The notes beneath the pieces are model-generated. The model was not told the origin of the DNA, ran no database searches, and saw only the letters and a list, made by a program, of their open reading frames with translations. Below are positions 35,873-45,209 of a stretch of 64,000 nt of DNA, piece after piece (the stretch's first letter is position 1; each line of letters opens with the position of its first letter). The DNA is from Rhodospirillaceae bacterium (GTDB taxonomy: Bacteria > Pseudomonadota > Alphaproteobacteria > UBA8366 > Aestuariispiraceae). The stretch is taken from positions 1 through 64,000 of the forward strand of contig PAQY01000006.1 of the NCBI GenBank assembly GCA_002709955.1, written 5' to 3'. The position numbers and the translations under genes were made by a program.

Positions 35873-37657
35873 ATGCACGCCTATCGCACGCATACTTGTG
35901 GGGAACTTCGCGCGGACCATGCCGGTGCGGAGGTTCGTCTTTCCGGCTGGGTTCATCGCAAGCGCGACCATGGCAATCTGCTGTTCGTTGATCTGCGGGA
36001 CAATTACGGCCTGACCCAATGTGTGGTGGATGTGTCCTCGCCCCTGTTGAAGCAGATCGAGGGGTTGAGCGCGGAATCGGTGATTACCGTGACCGGCAAG
36101 GTGCTGAAGCGCACCGAAGAAACCATCAATGCCAATCTGCCGACCGGTGCTGTTGAAGTCAGCATTGCAGACTGCACTGTTCAGTCGGCTGCTGCGGCCC
36201 TGCCGATGCCGGTTAATCAGGATGCGGGTTATCCAGAAGAAATACGCCTGAAGAACCGCTTCCTGGATTTGCGCCGTGAAGAAATGCACCGCAACATCCT
36301 GCTGCGCAACGCGATCATCGGGTCGATCCGCCGTCGCATGGTGGATCAGGGATTTTCTGAATTTCAGACGCCGATCCTGACCGCCAGTTCGCCAGAAGGC
36401 GCGCGGGACTTCCTGGTGCCGTCGCGGCTGCATCCGGGCAAGTTCTATGCGCTGCCACAGGCACCACAGCAGTTCAAACAGTTGTTGATGATCTCCGGCT
36501 TTGATCGTTATTTCCAGATCGCCCCCTGCTTCCGGGATGAAGATGCCCGGGCGGATCGCTCCCCTGGTGAATTCTATCAGCTTGATTTTGAAATGGCCTT
36601 TGTGACGCAAGACGATGTCTTTGCTGCGATCGAGCCGGTATTGCATGGCGTGTTTGAGGAATTCGCCGATGGCCGCAGTGTCTCTGCCCTGCCATTCCCG
36701 CGCATTCCCTATGCGGACTCCATGCTGAAATATGGGTCTGACAAGCCGGACCTGCGCAACCCGATTGAAATTGTTGATGTGTCCGAAGCCTTCCGGGGAT
36801 CCGATTTCAAGATTTTTGCCAAGCTGGTCGAAGGTGGTGCCGTGGTGCGGGGCATTCCGGCAAAGAATGTCGGCGGACAGCCGCGCAGCTTTTTTGATAA
36901 GCTGAACAGCTGGGCACAGGGTCAGGGACAGCCTGGTCTGGGCTATATCGTCTGGCGTGAGGATGGGGCCGCAGGGCCAATCGCCAAGAACCTGGACGAG
37001 GCGCGCATTGCCCAGATCGCAGACATTGCGGGCCTGTCGGCAGGTGATGCGATTTTCTTTGTCGCGGGCAAGGCCGATGATGCGGCCAAATTCGCTGGGG
37101 CCGCCCGCACGAAGATCGGGGAAGAATTGGGCCTGATCGATGCGAACCGGTTTGAATTCTGCTGGATCGTCGATTTCCCGATGTTTGAGTATAACGAAGA
37201 CCTGAAGAAGATCGACTTCTCCCACAATCCCTTCTCAATGCCGCAAGGCGGGATGGACGCGCTGCAGAACCAGGATCCGCTGTCGATCAAGGCATTCCAA
37301 TACGATATCGTGTGCAATGGGGTTGAACTCAGCTCTGGTGCGATCCGGAATCATCTGCCCGACGTCATGTATAAGGCGTTTGAAATTGCAGGCTATGGGC
37401 CGGAAGTGGTCGATGATCGCTTTGGTGGCATGATCAGTGCTCTGAAATTGGGCGCACCGCCGCACGGGGGTTCTGCGCCTGGGATTGACCGCATTGTCAT
37501 GCTGCTGGCGGGCACCACGAATATTCGTGAAGTGATTGCCTTCCCGATGAACCAGATGGCCCAGGACCTGATGATGGGTGCCCCGGCCAGCGTGTCGGAG
37601 CGTCAGTTGAAGGATGTTCATATTGGCCTGGACCTGCCGGATGGCTTTGACAGCTAA
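35873..37657 (+). CDS. aspS: Aspartyl-tRNA synthetase
   Basis: The 594-residue class II enzyme has an N-terminal OB tRNA-binding domain ([23 protein letters not shown]), motif 2 ([19 protein letters not shown]), a bacterial insertion domain at about 280-410, and motif 3 (GIDRIVMLL). Length and motifs are normal for alphaproteobacteria. Many of these make both Asp-tRNA Asp and Asp-tRNA Asn (with GatCAB), but this cannot be decided here. The hydroxyacid dehydrogenase gene begins 3 bases after the stop. Confidence 0.97.
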   Translation: MHAYRTHTCGELRADHAGAEVRLSGWVHRKRDHGNLLFVDLRDNYGLTQCVVDVSSPLLKQIEGLSAESVITVTGKVLKRTEETINANLPTGAVEVSIADCTVQSAAAALPMPVNQDAGYPEEIRLKNRFLDLRREEMHRNILLRNAIIGSIRRRMVDQGFSEFQTPILTASSPEGARDFLVPSRLHPGKFYALPQAPQQFKQLLMISGFDRYFQIAPCFRDEDARADRSPGEFYQLDFEMAFVTQDDVFAAIEPVLHGVFEEFADGRSVSALPFPRIPYADSMLKYGSDKPDLRNPIEIVDVSEAFRGSDFKIFAKLVEGGAVVRGIPAKNVGGQPRSFFDKLNSWAQGQGQPGLGYIVWREDGAAGPIAKNLDEARIAQIADIAGLSAGDAIFFVAGKADDAAKFAGAARTKIGEELGLIDANRFEFCWIVDFPMFEYNEDLKKIDFSHNPFSMPQGGMDALQNQDPLSIKAFQYDIVCNGVELSSGAIRNHLPDVMYKAFEIAGYGPEVVDDRFGGMISALKLGAPPHGGSAPGIDRIVMLLAGTTNIREVIAFPMNQMAQDLMMGAPASVSERQLKDVHIGLDLPDGFDS

Positions 37658-37660
37658 GCC

Positions 37661-38575
37661 ATGAAGATCGTCTATTTCGACAGCACGCGCGATTCAGAAA
37701 CTCTCCAAAAGGCCTTTCCAGGTTTGATGGAGGGGGTGGATGTCTATCAGGGGGGTAAGGTCTTTGGGGATGACGACCTGATCGCGCGACTGGACGGGGC
37801 ACAGGTTGCGGTCAACGGCCACAGCCCGATGTCCAATGCAGCACTGAACGCGCTGGCCCCGACCCTGAAACGCATTGTCTTTCTGGGGACTGGCGCTGCG
37901 ACCTATATTGATATCCAACATGCGAACAGCCTGGGGATTTCGGTTCAGGTCGTGCGGGACTATGGCAGCCGCAGCATCGCAGAATTCGCCTTTGGCTTGG
38001 CATTGTCCGCCTGTCGTCAGATCACGGTGATGGATCGTGGCATTCGTCAGGGGCGGTGGTCCGTGCTGGGGGGACCGGAACTGCGCGGAAAGACGATGGG
38101 GGTCGTCGGCCTGGGCGGGATCGGCAAGGAAATGGTGCGGATATCAGCAGCCTTCGGCATGCAGGTCGTGGCCTGGAACCGCAGCCCGATGACAGGCGAT
38201 CTGCCGTGTCAGCAGGTCTCGCTGGAAGACGTCTTCCGCCAATCGGATGTTGTTTCCTTGCATGTCGCATCCACGCCGGAAACGGCAGGAATGATCAATG
38301 CGGATCTGTTTGCCTGCATGAAACAGGGCGCGGTTCTGGTCAATGTGGCGCGGGGTGAAATCATCGATACCGATGCATTGATGAACGCATTGAAGAATGG
38401 CCCATTGGGTCATGCGGCGCTGGATGTATTCTGCACCGAGCCTCTGCCCGCCGATGATCCCTTGACGGCGTTGGAAAATGTCACCCTGACAGCCCATGCC
38501 GCCTGGAATACACCAGATGCAGATCGCAATCTGATGCAGATCGGCTTTAATCTGGCACGGGCACCGTTAGTCTAA
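37661..38575 (+). CDS. D-2-hydroxyacid dehydrogenase (NAD-dependent)
   Basis: The 304-residue protein belongs to the D-isomer specific 2-hydroxyacid dehydrogenases. The NAD-binding motif is GVVGLGGIGKE, and the catalytic residues are Arg in NVARGEIIDT, Glu in VFCTEPLPADDP and His in TLTAHAAWNT. The substrate (glyoxylate/hydroxypyruvate, phosphoglycerate or a lactate type) cannot be told. It overlaps by 4 bases the end of the convergent membrane protein gene. Confidence 0.88.
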   Translation: MKIVYFDSTRDSETLQKAFPGLMEGVDVYQGGKVFGDDDLIARLDGAQVAVNGHSPMSNAALNALAPTLKRIVFLGTGAATYIDIQHANSLGISVQVVRDYGSRSIAEFAFGLALSACRQITVMDRGIRQGRWSVLGGPELRGKTMGVVGLGGIGKEMVRISAAFGMQVVAWNRSPMTGDLPCQQVSLEDVFRQSDVVSLHVASTPETAGMINADLFACMKQGAVLVNVARGEIIDTDALMNALKNGPLGHAALDVFCTEPLPADDPLTALENVTLTAHAAWNTPDADRNLMQIGFNLARAPLV

Positions 38576-39210
38576 GCATCATGTGGACGTATTAGCTTTT
38601 GTAAGCCCACATCAAGCACGTTGATGAAATGACTCATTCCCAGGAAAAGCGATGAATTGCCTATTGCGCGGACAGGACGCGGCGGGGTTCTTCTGTGGCT
38701 TGGGGCGGCAGCGGTCGAGCCATTGGACGGGATAGCGATGCTGGTCGACGAACCCGATGCAGATGATGCCGAATTCTGCTGTGCCGCAGGGGCGGGGACA
38801 GAAGTGCCACTGGATTGCTGAGACGAAACTTGCGGGCTGGTATTGGGCATGAAGCTGCTTTCATACTGCCCGCCGCGACTGAACAGATACCATCCGCCGC
38901 CGGCAAAAAGACCCAGGGTAATGCCAAAAAGCAAAACCAGCGTTGTCAGGATGGCGGCTGTCATGCGGCGTTGCCGTGACAAGCCGTTGATTTCCGTGAT
39001 TGCCCGTTCCAGCTTCCCATCGACGCGCTTGTTGCCGTCATTCATTTCAGATTGCAGTCGGATCAGGGCGGCGGACAGGTCTGCGCGCAGGGCACTGTGC
39101 GCCTGCTGAACCGATTTTGATTCAGCCGCAACAATGCGTAAGGCGGCTCTAACCTGCGCCTCTACCGCAGACAGGTGTGCCCGGAGTTCCTCGCGGGACA
39201 AATCCGTCAT
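38572..39210 (-). CDS. Hypothetical single-pass membrane protein with coiled coil
   Basis: The 212-residue protein is not recognised. Residues 1-80 are a helical, charged segment likely forming a coiled coil (LRAHLSAVEAQVRAALRIVA). One membrane helix lies at about 84-107, followed by a Ser/Pro/Ala-rich tail. The layout suggests a cytoplasmic coiled coil with a low-complexity segment on the other side. The start has GAGGCG upstream. Confidence 0.55.
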   Translation of the reverse strand: MTDLSREELRAHLSAVEAQVRAALRIVAAESKSVQQAHSALRADLSAALIRLQSEMNDGNKRVDGKLERAITEINGLSRQRRMTAAILTTLVLLFGITLGLFAGGGWYLFSRGGQYESSFMPNTSPQVSSQQSSGTSVPAPAAQQNSASSASGSSTSIAIPSNGSTAAAPSHRRTPPRPVRAIGNSSLFLGMSHFINVLDVGLQKLIRPHDA

Positions 39211-39671
39211 TTATTTGCGCCTCTGCGTTGCCTGCCGTGTCTCAATCAAATTCAGGTCTCAACACGATCCATAATCAAAACCATGAAAGCAATACCGAAG
39301 TATTCATGGTGTATTAAGAACGATTCCTGCTATGGCGTCCATACCAAGATTTGCCGGGGTACCGCAAGGTAAACTCTCAACAAGTGGCGTTAAAGATTTA
39401 AACTGCTTCAAGAATTGACCCTTGTCTGGAAATGCGCGGTATTATCGTAATGAATTGCCGCCATTGGCGTTTCTGGAGACTGTACCAATTGGGGCGGTCG
39501 AGTGCCTGGTGCATCGACAGGAACGGGCCCTAAACAGGCAGGGCTGCTCAGTAAAAAATGGGCACAGGGCTTTCCCGCGTCGCCCGTTCTGTAATGGGAT
39601 GCAAATAATCATAGGTCAGGCTATGGTTCCGCTTTGACGCATGGGTGAAATACGGTGAGGCGAGAATTGGT
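39211..39671. other. 461-bp gene-free stretch before an alpha/beta hydrolase
   Basis: No convincing gene was found. A hairpin lies at 39281-39309 (CCATG/CATGG outside, AATAC/GTATT inside, CGAA loop). A 71-codon TTG-started frame (39422-39637) has no ribosome binding site or family signal. The final 50 bp must carry the start signals of the hydrolase gene. Confidence 0.4.
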
Positions 39672-40484
39672 ATGGGGGTGATCGCGAATATCGCCGTGGC
39701 GATTGTGATTGGATATGCGCTGTTGGTTGCAGGCCTTTATGTGGCACAGCGTTCCTTAATGTATCATCCAGATCCATCGCGCCCCCGGCCTGGCCCTGAT
39801 CTGGCTGGGCAAGTGACGATCCAGGAAATTCCATCACATGATGGTTTGGGTCTGTTTTCCTGGTGGGCACCACCGGCGGATGGCACCAAGCCTGTGGTTT
39901 TATACTTTCATGGCAATGCGGGGACCCAGGCGGATCGGGAAGAACGGGTGGCCGCCTTTGTCGCCTTGGGCTGGGGCGTTTTGATGCCAGGATATCGGTA
40001 TAATTCCGGGGCAGGGGGGACACCATCGGAAACGGCGCTATTGACCGATGCTCAGGCTGTCATGGCATGGTTGCGTCAAAAGGGCATTGGGTCAGGGCAG
40101 ACTGTCCTTTATGGAGAATCCCTGGGGACGGGCATTGCTGTTACTTTGGCAATGCAGGCGGATACCGCGCGGTGCTTAATTCTGGATGCGCCTTATGACA
40201 GCATTGCAGCCGTGGCCGCCCGGCATTATTGGTTCGTGCCGGTTGGCCAGTTGCTAAAGGATCGATTTAACTCCGTGGATCGGATTTCGGCGGTGCGTAT
40301 TCCCGTTCTTATCGGACATGGGGATCTGGACCGGGTGATTCCCATCGCCCATGGGCGCCGCCTGTTCGAGGCCGCCAATATGCCGAAAACCTTCGCCCAT
40401 AAACCGTCCGCCCATCACACAGACCTGTTCGACCATGGATTTCTGGACGATATCATTGCCTGTGTTGGACAGGGGGATGCGTGA
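39672..40484 (+). CDS. Alpha/beta hydrolase, membrane-anchored (BEM46-like)
   Basis: The 270-residue protein has an N-terminal membrane anchor and then the serine hydrolase fold: VLYFHGNAGTQADR (oxyanion region), the nucleophile elbow GESLGTG, and the acid and His regions HGDLDRVIPI and AHHTDLFDHG. This pattern matches the BEM46/ABHD13-type hydrolases; the substrate is unknown. ATG 39672 is preferred because GGTGAGG lies upstream; GTG 39645 is also possible. Confidence 0.82.
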   Translation: MGVIANIAVAIVIGYALLVAGLYVAQRSLMYHPDPSRPRPGPDLAGQVTIQEIPSHDGLGLFSWWAPPADGTKPVVLYFHGNAGTQADREERVAAFVALGWGVLMPGYRYNSGAGGTPSETALLTDAQAVMAWLRQKGIGSGQTVLYGESLGTGIAVTLAMQADTARCLILDAPYDSIAAVAARHYWFVPVGQLLKDRFNSVDRISAVRIPVLIGHGDLDRVIPIAHGRRLFEAANMPKTFAHKPSAHHTDLFDHGFLDDIIACVGQGDA

Positions 40485-40490
40485 CAAAGG

Positions 40491-40982
40491 CTATTCGGAT
40501 TCAGGAAAGAATGTTGCGCCAAACAGCCAGATGGTTGTTTCATCGCGGGCCAAGATCGGCAGGGACATGGTTTCAATCATTCCCGAATGATCCCCGCTGA
40601 TAAACCGCATTTTCAGAAATACCGGCTTTCGGGTCTGTGCCGCTTCGTTTGATATCCGGATCGCTATCTCCGCCTCGCATTCCAGCATATGCTGTCGGAA
40701 CGGGATGCCTGTCACATCGCGACCGTAGTAACGGACAATCTCGCTTCCCAACAGGCGATATTGCCAATCGTCTTCTCCGAACGGCTCCATAATAAACGCC
40801 CTGTCGGCACATCCAAGTGCTACCAGGTCCGGCAAGGAAATATCATCTCGCTTGGGTAAAATCGCCTCAGCCCCACCCTCAGACAAACGATGCTGCAGCC
40901 AATAGGCATGCAATGCCTTGGCTTCATCACAATCAGGCCCTGTCAGCACTTCAAAATATGGCTCTTCAAAGTCGAGTGACAT
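40491..40982 (-). CDS. PAS_5-type PAS domain protein
   Basis: The 163-residue product has the PAS_5 look (AKALHAYWLQHR, YRLLGSEIVRYYGRDVTGIPF, and a final strand IWLFGATFFPE), like the one at 33923. No output domain is seen. ATG 40982 has GAGG upstream; GTG 40997 would add five residues. Confidence 0.6.
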   Translation of the reverse strand: MSLDFEEPYFEVLTGPDCDEAKALHAYWLQHRLSEGGAEAILPKRDDISLPDLVALGCADRAFIMEPFGEDDWQYRLLGSEIVRYYGRDVTGIPFRQHMLECEAEIAIRISNEAAQTRKPVFLKMRFISGDHSGMIETMSLPILARDETTIWLFGATFFPESE

Positions 40983-41152
40983 CGACAATACCCTCACCCC
41001 GATACCCCAGTAGATTGTAGAATATCACACTGGCGTAACTTATCTAGAACAGAAATACAAAAATATGGAATTTAAACTCTTTCTTGCATTGTGCATTCCT
41101 CCGCGTATATCAAGGCGAAACAGTTTATTCCACGTTTCGAGGTATTGATTCA

Positions 41153-42091
41153 GTGCTAACGCAAAAATACATCTTATCCGCGCATTCAAGAATTCAGCAC
41201 TATGTGCGTAAAACACCGGTCCTGGACCTTCCCGCAGGGGACTTTCTGCCTGATAGTCAGGTCGTTTTGAAACTGGAACATCTTCAGCATACCGCATCCT
41301 TTAAGGCGCGCGGCGCATTCAATGCCATGTTATCCCAGGATGTTCCCGACAGCGGGGTTATTGCTGCCTCTGGCGGTAATCATGGGGCGGCAGTGGCCTA
41401 TGCGGCCAATACGCTGGGGCATCGTGCTGAAATTTTTGTGCCTGAGATTATCGGTCCGGCCAAACTGGCACGGTTAAAGTCCTATGGTGCGACGCTGCAT
41501 GTTGGTGGGCGCGATTTCGCAGATGCCTTAGCGGCCTGTCAGGCACGCCAACAGGAAACAGGTGCCTTATTGCTGCATGCCTATGATCAGGCGGAGATTT
41601 TGGCGGGCCAGGGGACGGTAGCGGTTGAATTTGAGGACCAGGCACCGACCCTGGATACAGTTCTGGTCGCCGTCGGGGGTGGCGGACTGATCGGGGGCAT
41701 TGCCAGTTGGTATCAAGGGCGCACACGGGTGATTGCGGTGGAAAGCACCGGTACGCCCACCCTGTATACAGCCCGGCAGAAAGGGGAACCTGCTGAGGTA
41801 ACAGTGTCCGGATTGGCCGCCGATGCCTTGGGCGCGCGGCGCATTGGTGATTTGGGTTTTGCCGCGGCACAGGCTTATGTCGATCAATGCCTTCTGGTAT
41901 CTGATGAACAAATCGTGGCGGCACAGCAACGGATGTGGGATCAGTTCAGGCTGATCCTGGAACCGGGCGGCGCAACAGCTATCGCTGCCTTAACGTCTGG
42001 CGTCTATAAGCCCGCTAAAGGCGAAAGGGTTGGCGTTGTCCTGTGCGGGGGGAATACGGACCCTTCAACTGTGACGGGAAACAGCCGATGA
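41153..42091 (+). CDS. Threonine/serine dehydratase-like PLP enzyme
   Basis: The 312-residue protein is a fold-type II PLP enzyme. The PLP lysine lies in ASFKARGAFN and the phosphate-binding glycine loop in VAVGGGGLIGG; SGGNHGAAVA is the substrate region. It lacks the regulatory ACT domain of biosynthetic IlvA, so it fits catabolic serine/threonine dehydratases or racemases. GTG 41153 is favoured; a TTG at 41084 adds an unconserved stretch. The SDR gene starts inside its stop (ATGA). Confidence 0.82.
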   Translation: MLTQKYILSAHSRIQHYVRKTPVLDLPAGDFLPDSQVVLKLEHLQHTASFKARGAFNAMLSQDVPDSGVIAASGGNHGAAVAYAANTLGHRAEIFVPEIIGPAKLARLKSYGATLHVGGRDFADALAACQARQQETGALLLHAYDQAEILAGQGTVAVEFEDQAPTLDTVLVAVGGGGLIGGIASWYQGRTRVIAVESTGTPTLYTARQKGEPAEVTVSGLAADALGARRIGDLGFAAAQAYVDQCLLVSDEQIVAAQQRMWDQFRLILEPGGATAIAALTSGVYKPAKGERVGVVLCGGNTDPSTVTGNSR

Positions 42092-42861
42092 CAGACCGAT
42101 TGGCCGGTCGCGTTTGCTTTGTGACGGGGGCGTCATCGGGGATCGGGCGCGCCATCGCCAGGCGGTTTGCATCGGAAGGGGCGCGCGTCATCCTGGCCGA
42201 TACGGTGTCTGATCCGCTTGAAGGGGGCCCCACCACAGACTCCCTGATCACGGATGCCGGTGGCACATGCCTGTCCATCCCGACGGATGTTTCGTCCTGG
42301 TCGGCGATAGATGCGGCCATCACCCAAACAATAGCCACCTTTGGGCGGTTGGATGTGATGGTCAATAATGCGGCAGTCAGCGATGGATACCGATTGTTGG
42401 ACACGACGGAAGAAAGCTGGGATCGCGTCATGTCCATTAATCTGAAAGGCGTCTATTTCGGCTGCAAGCGCGCGATTCAGCAGATGGTGAAACAAGACCC
42501 GCTGGATGGGGACGAGGCGCGGGGGCGGATTGTGAATATCAGTTCCCAGCATGGAATGGTATGTGCCCCATCCGATTTCAGCTATGGCGTCTCCAAGGCT
42601 GGTGTCGTCTATATGACCCGCCAGATTGCTGTAGATTATGCCAAAGACGGGATCATCTGTAATGCCGTCGCGCCGGGTAAGATCTTGACCGGGCGCGCCG
42701 ACGGCATGGTCGGTCTGGATTATTCACAATCGCGCACACCAATGGATCGATTGGGGCGACCGGAAGATGTCGCCAGTGCTGCGGTTTACCTGGCCAGTGC
42801 GGAAGCCAGCTATATCACGGGGCACAATCTGTTGATGGATGGGGGATGGATGGCGTTTTAA
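42088..42861 (+). CDS. Short-chain dehydrogenase/reductase
   Basis: The 257-residue classical SDR has TGASSGIG (cofactor), NNAAV, SSQHGM with the catalytic Ser, and SYGVSKAGVV (Tyr/Lys). The ending YITGHNLLMDGGWM is typical. The substrate is unknown. It is coupled by ATGA to the PLP dehydratase gene, so the two may share a pathway, such as hydroxy-amino acid turnover. A terminator at 42919-42955 follows. Confidence 0.87.
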   Translation: MTDRLAGRVCFVTGASSGIGRAIARRFASEGARVILADTVSDPLEGGPTTDSLITDAGGTCLSIPTDVSSWSAIDAAITQTIATFGRLDVMVNNAAVSDGYRLLDTTEESWDRVMSINLKGVYFGCKRAIQQMVKQDPLDGDEARGRIVNISSQHGMVCAPSDFSYGVSKAGVVYMTRQIAVDYAKDGIICNAVAPGKILTGRADGMVGLDYSQSRTPMDRLGRPEDVASAAVYLASAEASYITGHNLLMDGGWMAF

Positions 42862-42918
42862 GGAACGCCTGGATGTTCCAGGATGTGCTGGAACGGATCG
42901 TTCGTCGCCTTCAAAATA

Positions 42919-42955
42919 AAAACGGCCCCGCCATAGTTTGGACGGGGCCGCTTTT
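42919..42955. terminator. Bidirectional intrinsic terminator
   Basis: CGGCCCCG (42923-42930) and CGGGGCCG (42943-42950) form an 8-bp GC stem with A/T runs on both sides (AAAA before, CTTTT after). On the minus strand it is followed by TTTTTATTTT, a strong terminator for the small gene at 42980-43063; on the plus strand it ends the SDR transcript. Confidence 0.9.
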
Positions 42956-42979
42956 CTAAGATTGATTTGGTTTTGGCGT

Positions 42980-43063
42980 TTATACAAATGCGCGAGAAAG
43001 CATCTCAGCATTTGCAGCCGCGGCTGCCATCAGCAGCAAGGCCGAACAAAGGACGGCATCCAT
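42980..43063 (-). CDS. 27-residue small protein, Ala/Leu-rich
   Basis: The frame reads MDAVLCSALLLMAAAAANAE then MLSRAFV and ends in TAA. GGAG lies 7 bases before the ATG, an ideal ribosome binding site. The stop is followed 30 bases later by a strong intrinsic terminator with a T-run on this strand. The product looks like a signal-peptide-like hydrophobic helix ending in ANA. It is too short for homology to be judged by eye. The position, in a gene-free stretch with its own start signal and terminator, supports a real small gene; it could also be a leader or dual-function RNA. Confidence 0.6.
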   Translation of the reverse strand: MDAVLCSALLLMAAAAANAEMLSRAFV

Positions 43064-43376
43064 AATCTGTCTCCATCTTTGGATTACAGGGTTTAGCCTC
43101 AAGGACTGACCTGTAGATGCGCCTTGTTGCAGTGCAGCACAAACGCACGAAGCGTAACCATGTCCTGCATTAATTGCATGGCTGACGAAAGTGCATTTTA
43201 AGATATTGCATAAATATACGAATTATCGAGATTTTGTTTACCTTTTTTTATCAACTTTGTCGCATTTTTGAGGACAATGATGCGACCGATTCCGCCATGA
43301 TATTATGGAGAGGGTGTAAGATTAAGTTAAATCAGCAGATTCTGTTTTCATCTGTGCCACTTAGGAGCGTACTGCA
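43064..43376. other. AT-rich promoter region between a small gene and a sensor kinase
   Basis: The 313-bp stretch is AT-rich from 43195 to 43300 and holds no further gene I can support. It must carry the divergent promoters of the 27-codon gene and the LytS-type kinase gene. Confidence 0.4.
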
Positions 43377-45122
43377 TTGACGATTGAATTGGTAAAAGGG
43401 CTGGCGCTGCTTTTATCCCTGTGCCTGCTATACAGCTTCGTCCTGCGGTTTACGCGCAGGTCCAATCTGACGCGCACGCTTTCTTTGGGGGTGTTGTTTG
43501 GCATCATCGCTGTGGTTGGCATTATGTCGCCGCTGCAAGTGCATCATGGGCTGATTTTTGATGTGCGTGCTGTGGTTCTGTCCCTTGGTGGTTTGTTTGG
43601 TGGTCCGATTGTCGCCGTTATTTCCTCAGTCATGGCAGCGGCATATCGCCTATGGGTGGGGGGGCCGGGCGCGGTCATAGGGTTTTGGTTGATTTTCGTC
43701 AGTTCCGGATTAGGCATTGCTTATTATATATGCGTTCGACGTGGAATATTGGGATTGGGCATTCCACAGTTCTTGGTTTTCGGTGCGATTACACAGTCCC
43801 TTATCGCGATATCATTGGTATTATTCGCACCGGGCTACGGCGTAGTTCATTTAGATCCCACGGTCATTTCCCTGTTAATCATTCGCACAGTTGCCACCGC
43901 GATTCTGGGGCGGTTGCTGATGGAAATTGAGGATTTCTTCAGAACGGGCGAACGCCTGACTGAAACGTCACGACAATTGGCGACAGTTTTGGAGAGCATG
44001 CCTGATGGAATCAACGTTCTGGATAAGAATTTAAGGGCTGTTGCCTTCAATTCACGATATCTGGACCTGATGGGATTTCCCCATGATCAGTTCCAACAGG
44101 GGGATCCGTTGGAAAAATTCATCCGGTTCAATGTCATGCGGGGCGAATACGGGGATGTTGACGTTGAAAGCTATATCGCCACTGAACTGGCTAGAGTGAA
44201 AAGATTTGAAGCGAATTCGTTAACTGTGACCCGACCGAACGGTACGGTTGTCGCCATGAACAGCAACCCGTTGCCGGATGGGGGCATGGTGACATTGTAT
44301 TCCGACATTACCGTGCAGCGCAAAGAACGGCGCGACCTGGAAATTGCAAAAACTGCCGCAGAGAATGCCAGTGCCTCGAAATCTCAATTCCTGTCGCATA
44401 TGAGCCACGAGCTACGGACCCCATTGAATTCGATTATCGGATTTTCCGAACTTATCACCAGTCAGATATATGGGGAGATGAAACACCCCAGATATCTGGA
44501 ATATGTTCACGACATCAAACGATCGGGTGAGCATCTGTTGCAGTTGATCAATGACATTCTGGACCTGTCGAAAATTGATGCCGGTCACGTTGAACTGTAT
44601 GAAAAATCCATCTGTCTTAAGACGCTGTTGGCCCAATGTATCCGCATGGTCGGTGGGGAGGATAGCAGAAGCAAGGTGCGTATATCGTTGCAGGCCGAAG
44701 ATACGCCTTTTCAATTATGGGCCGATGATCGGCTGATCAAACAGATTATCCTGAATTTGCTGTCCAATGCCGTGAAATACAATGTGAAGGGCGGGCGCGT
44801 CGACATCAGGACTGGCTGTGACCGCCAGGGCGGCATGTATTTGACGGTTTCGGATACTGGAATTGGTATCGCACAATCGGATATCAAAAAGGTTATGGAA
44901 CCTTTTGGTCAGGCCAGGTCCGATGCCTATCGCACCCATGAAGGGACGGGACTTGGCTTATCCCTGTCCAAACAATTAACGGAATTGCATGGCGGCACCC
45001 TGGTGCTGACCAGCGAATTGGATGTTGGCACAACCGTGACGGTCGTATTCCCACCAGAGCGCACAGTGCGTGATACCATCCCGACAGAAAACGCCTTCCA
45101 GGAAGAACATTCCACAGTGTGA
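43377..45122 (+). CDS. LytS-type (5TM) sensor histidine kinase
   Basis: The 581-residue protein has an N-terminal 5TMR-LytS-like membrane domain (about 1-185, with MSPLQVHHGLIFDVRAVVLSL and GGPGAVIG), then a PAS domain (about 200-315) and HisKA with the phosphoacceptor in FLSHMSHELRTPLN. The HATPase domain follows (NLLSNAVKYN, DTGIGIAQ, GTGLGLSL). It starts at TTG with TTAGGAG 10 bases before. No response regulator is adjacent. The signal may be a cell-wall or membrane cue, as for LytS, but that is only by family. Confidence 0.85.
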   Translation: MTIELVKGLALLLSLCLLYSFVLRFTRRSNLTRTLSLGVLFGIIAVVGIMSPLQVHHGLIFDVRAVVLSLGGLFGGPIVAVISSVMAAAYRLWVGGPGAVIGFWLIFVSSGLGIAYYICVRRGILGLGIPQFLVFGAITQSLIAISLVLFAPGYGVVHLDPTVISLLIIRTVATAILGRLLMEIEDFFRTGERLTETSRQLATVLESMPDGINVLDKNLRAVAFNSRYLDLMGFPHDQFQQGDPLEKFIRFNVMRGEYGDVDVESYIATELARVKRFEANSLTVTRPNGTVVAMNSNPLPDGGMVTLYSDITVQRKERRDLEIAKTAAENASASKSQFLSHMSHELRTPLNSIIGFSELITSQIYGEMKHPRYLEYVHDIKRSGEHLLQLINDILDLSKIDAGHVELYEKSICLKTLLAQCIRMVGGEDSRSKVRISLQAEDTPFQLWADDRLIKQIILNLLSNAVKYNVKGGRVDIRTGCDRQGGMYLTVSDTGIGIAQSDIKKVMEPFGQARSDAYRTHEGTGLGLSLSKQLTELHGGTLVLTSELDVGTTVTVVFPPERTVRDTIPTENAFQEEHSTV

Positions 45123-45149
45123 TCCGCACGCAGGATGCTGGAATAGAAA

Positions 45150-45181
45150 CGGCCCCGCCTCTTTTACAAGGGGCGGGGCCG
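45150..45181 (-). terminator. glnA terminator
   Basis: CGGCCCCGCC and GGCGGGGCCG form a 10-bp stem with a 12-base loop, 29 bases beyond the glnA stop. On the minus strand it is followed by TTTCTATT. Confidence 0.75.
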
Positions 45182-45209
45182 ATATCGTCAGGCCTTGCTG
45201 TATGTCAGC

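Noticed and set aside
35765-37225. Long minus-strand frame (486 codons) opposite aspS
   Set aside because: It is antisense to a full-length, well-conserved aspS and has no recognisable family; a shadow frame.
39422-39637. 71-codon frame upstream of the alpha/beta hydrolase gene
   Set aside because: TTG start, no ribosome binding site, Arg/Gly-rich composition of random frames.
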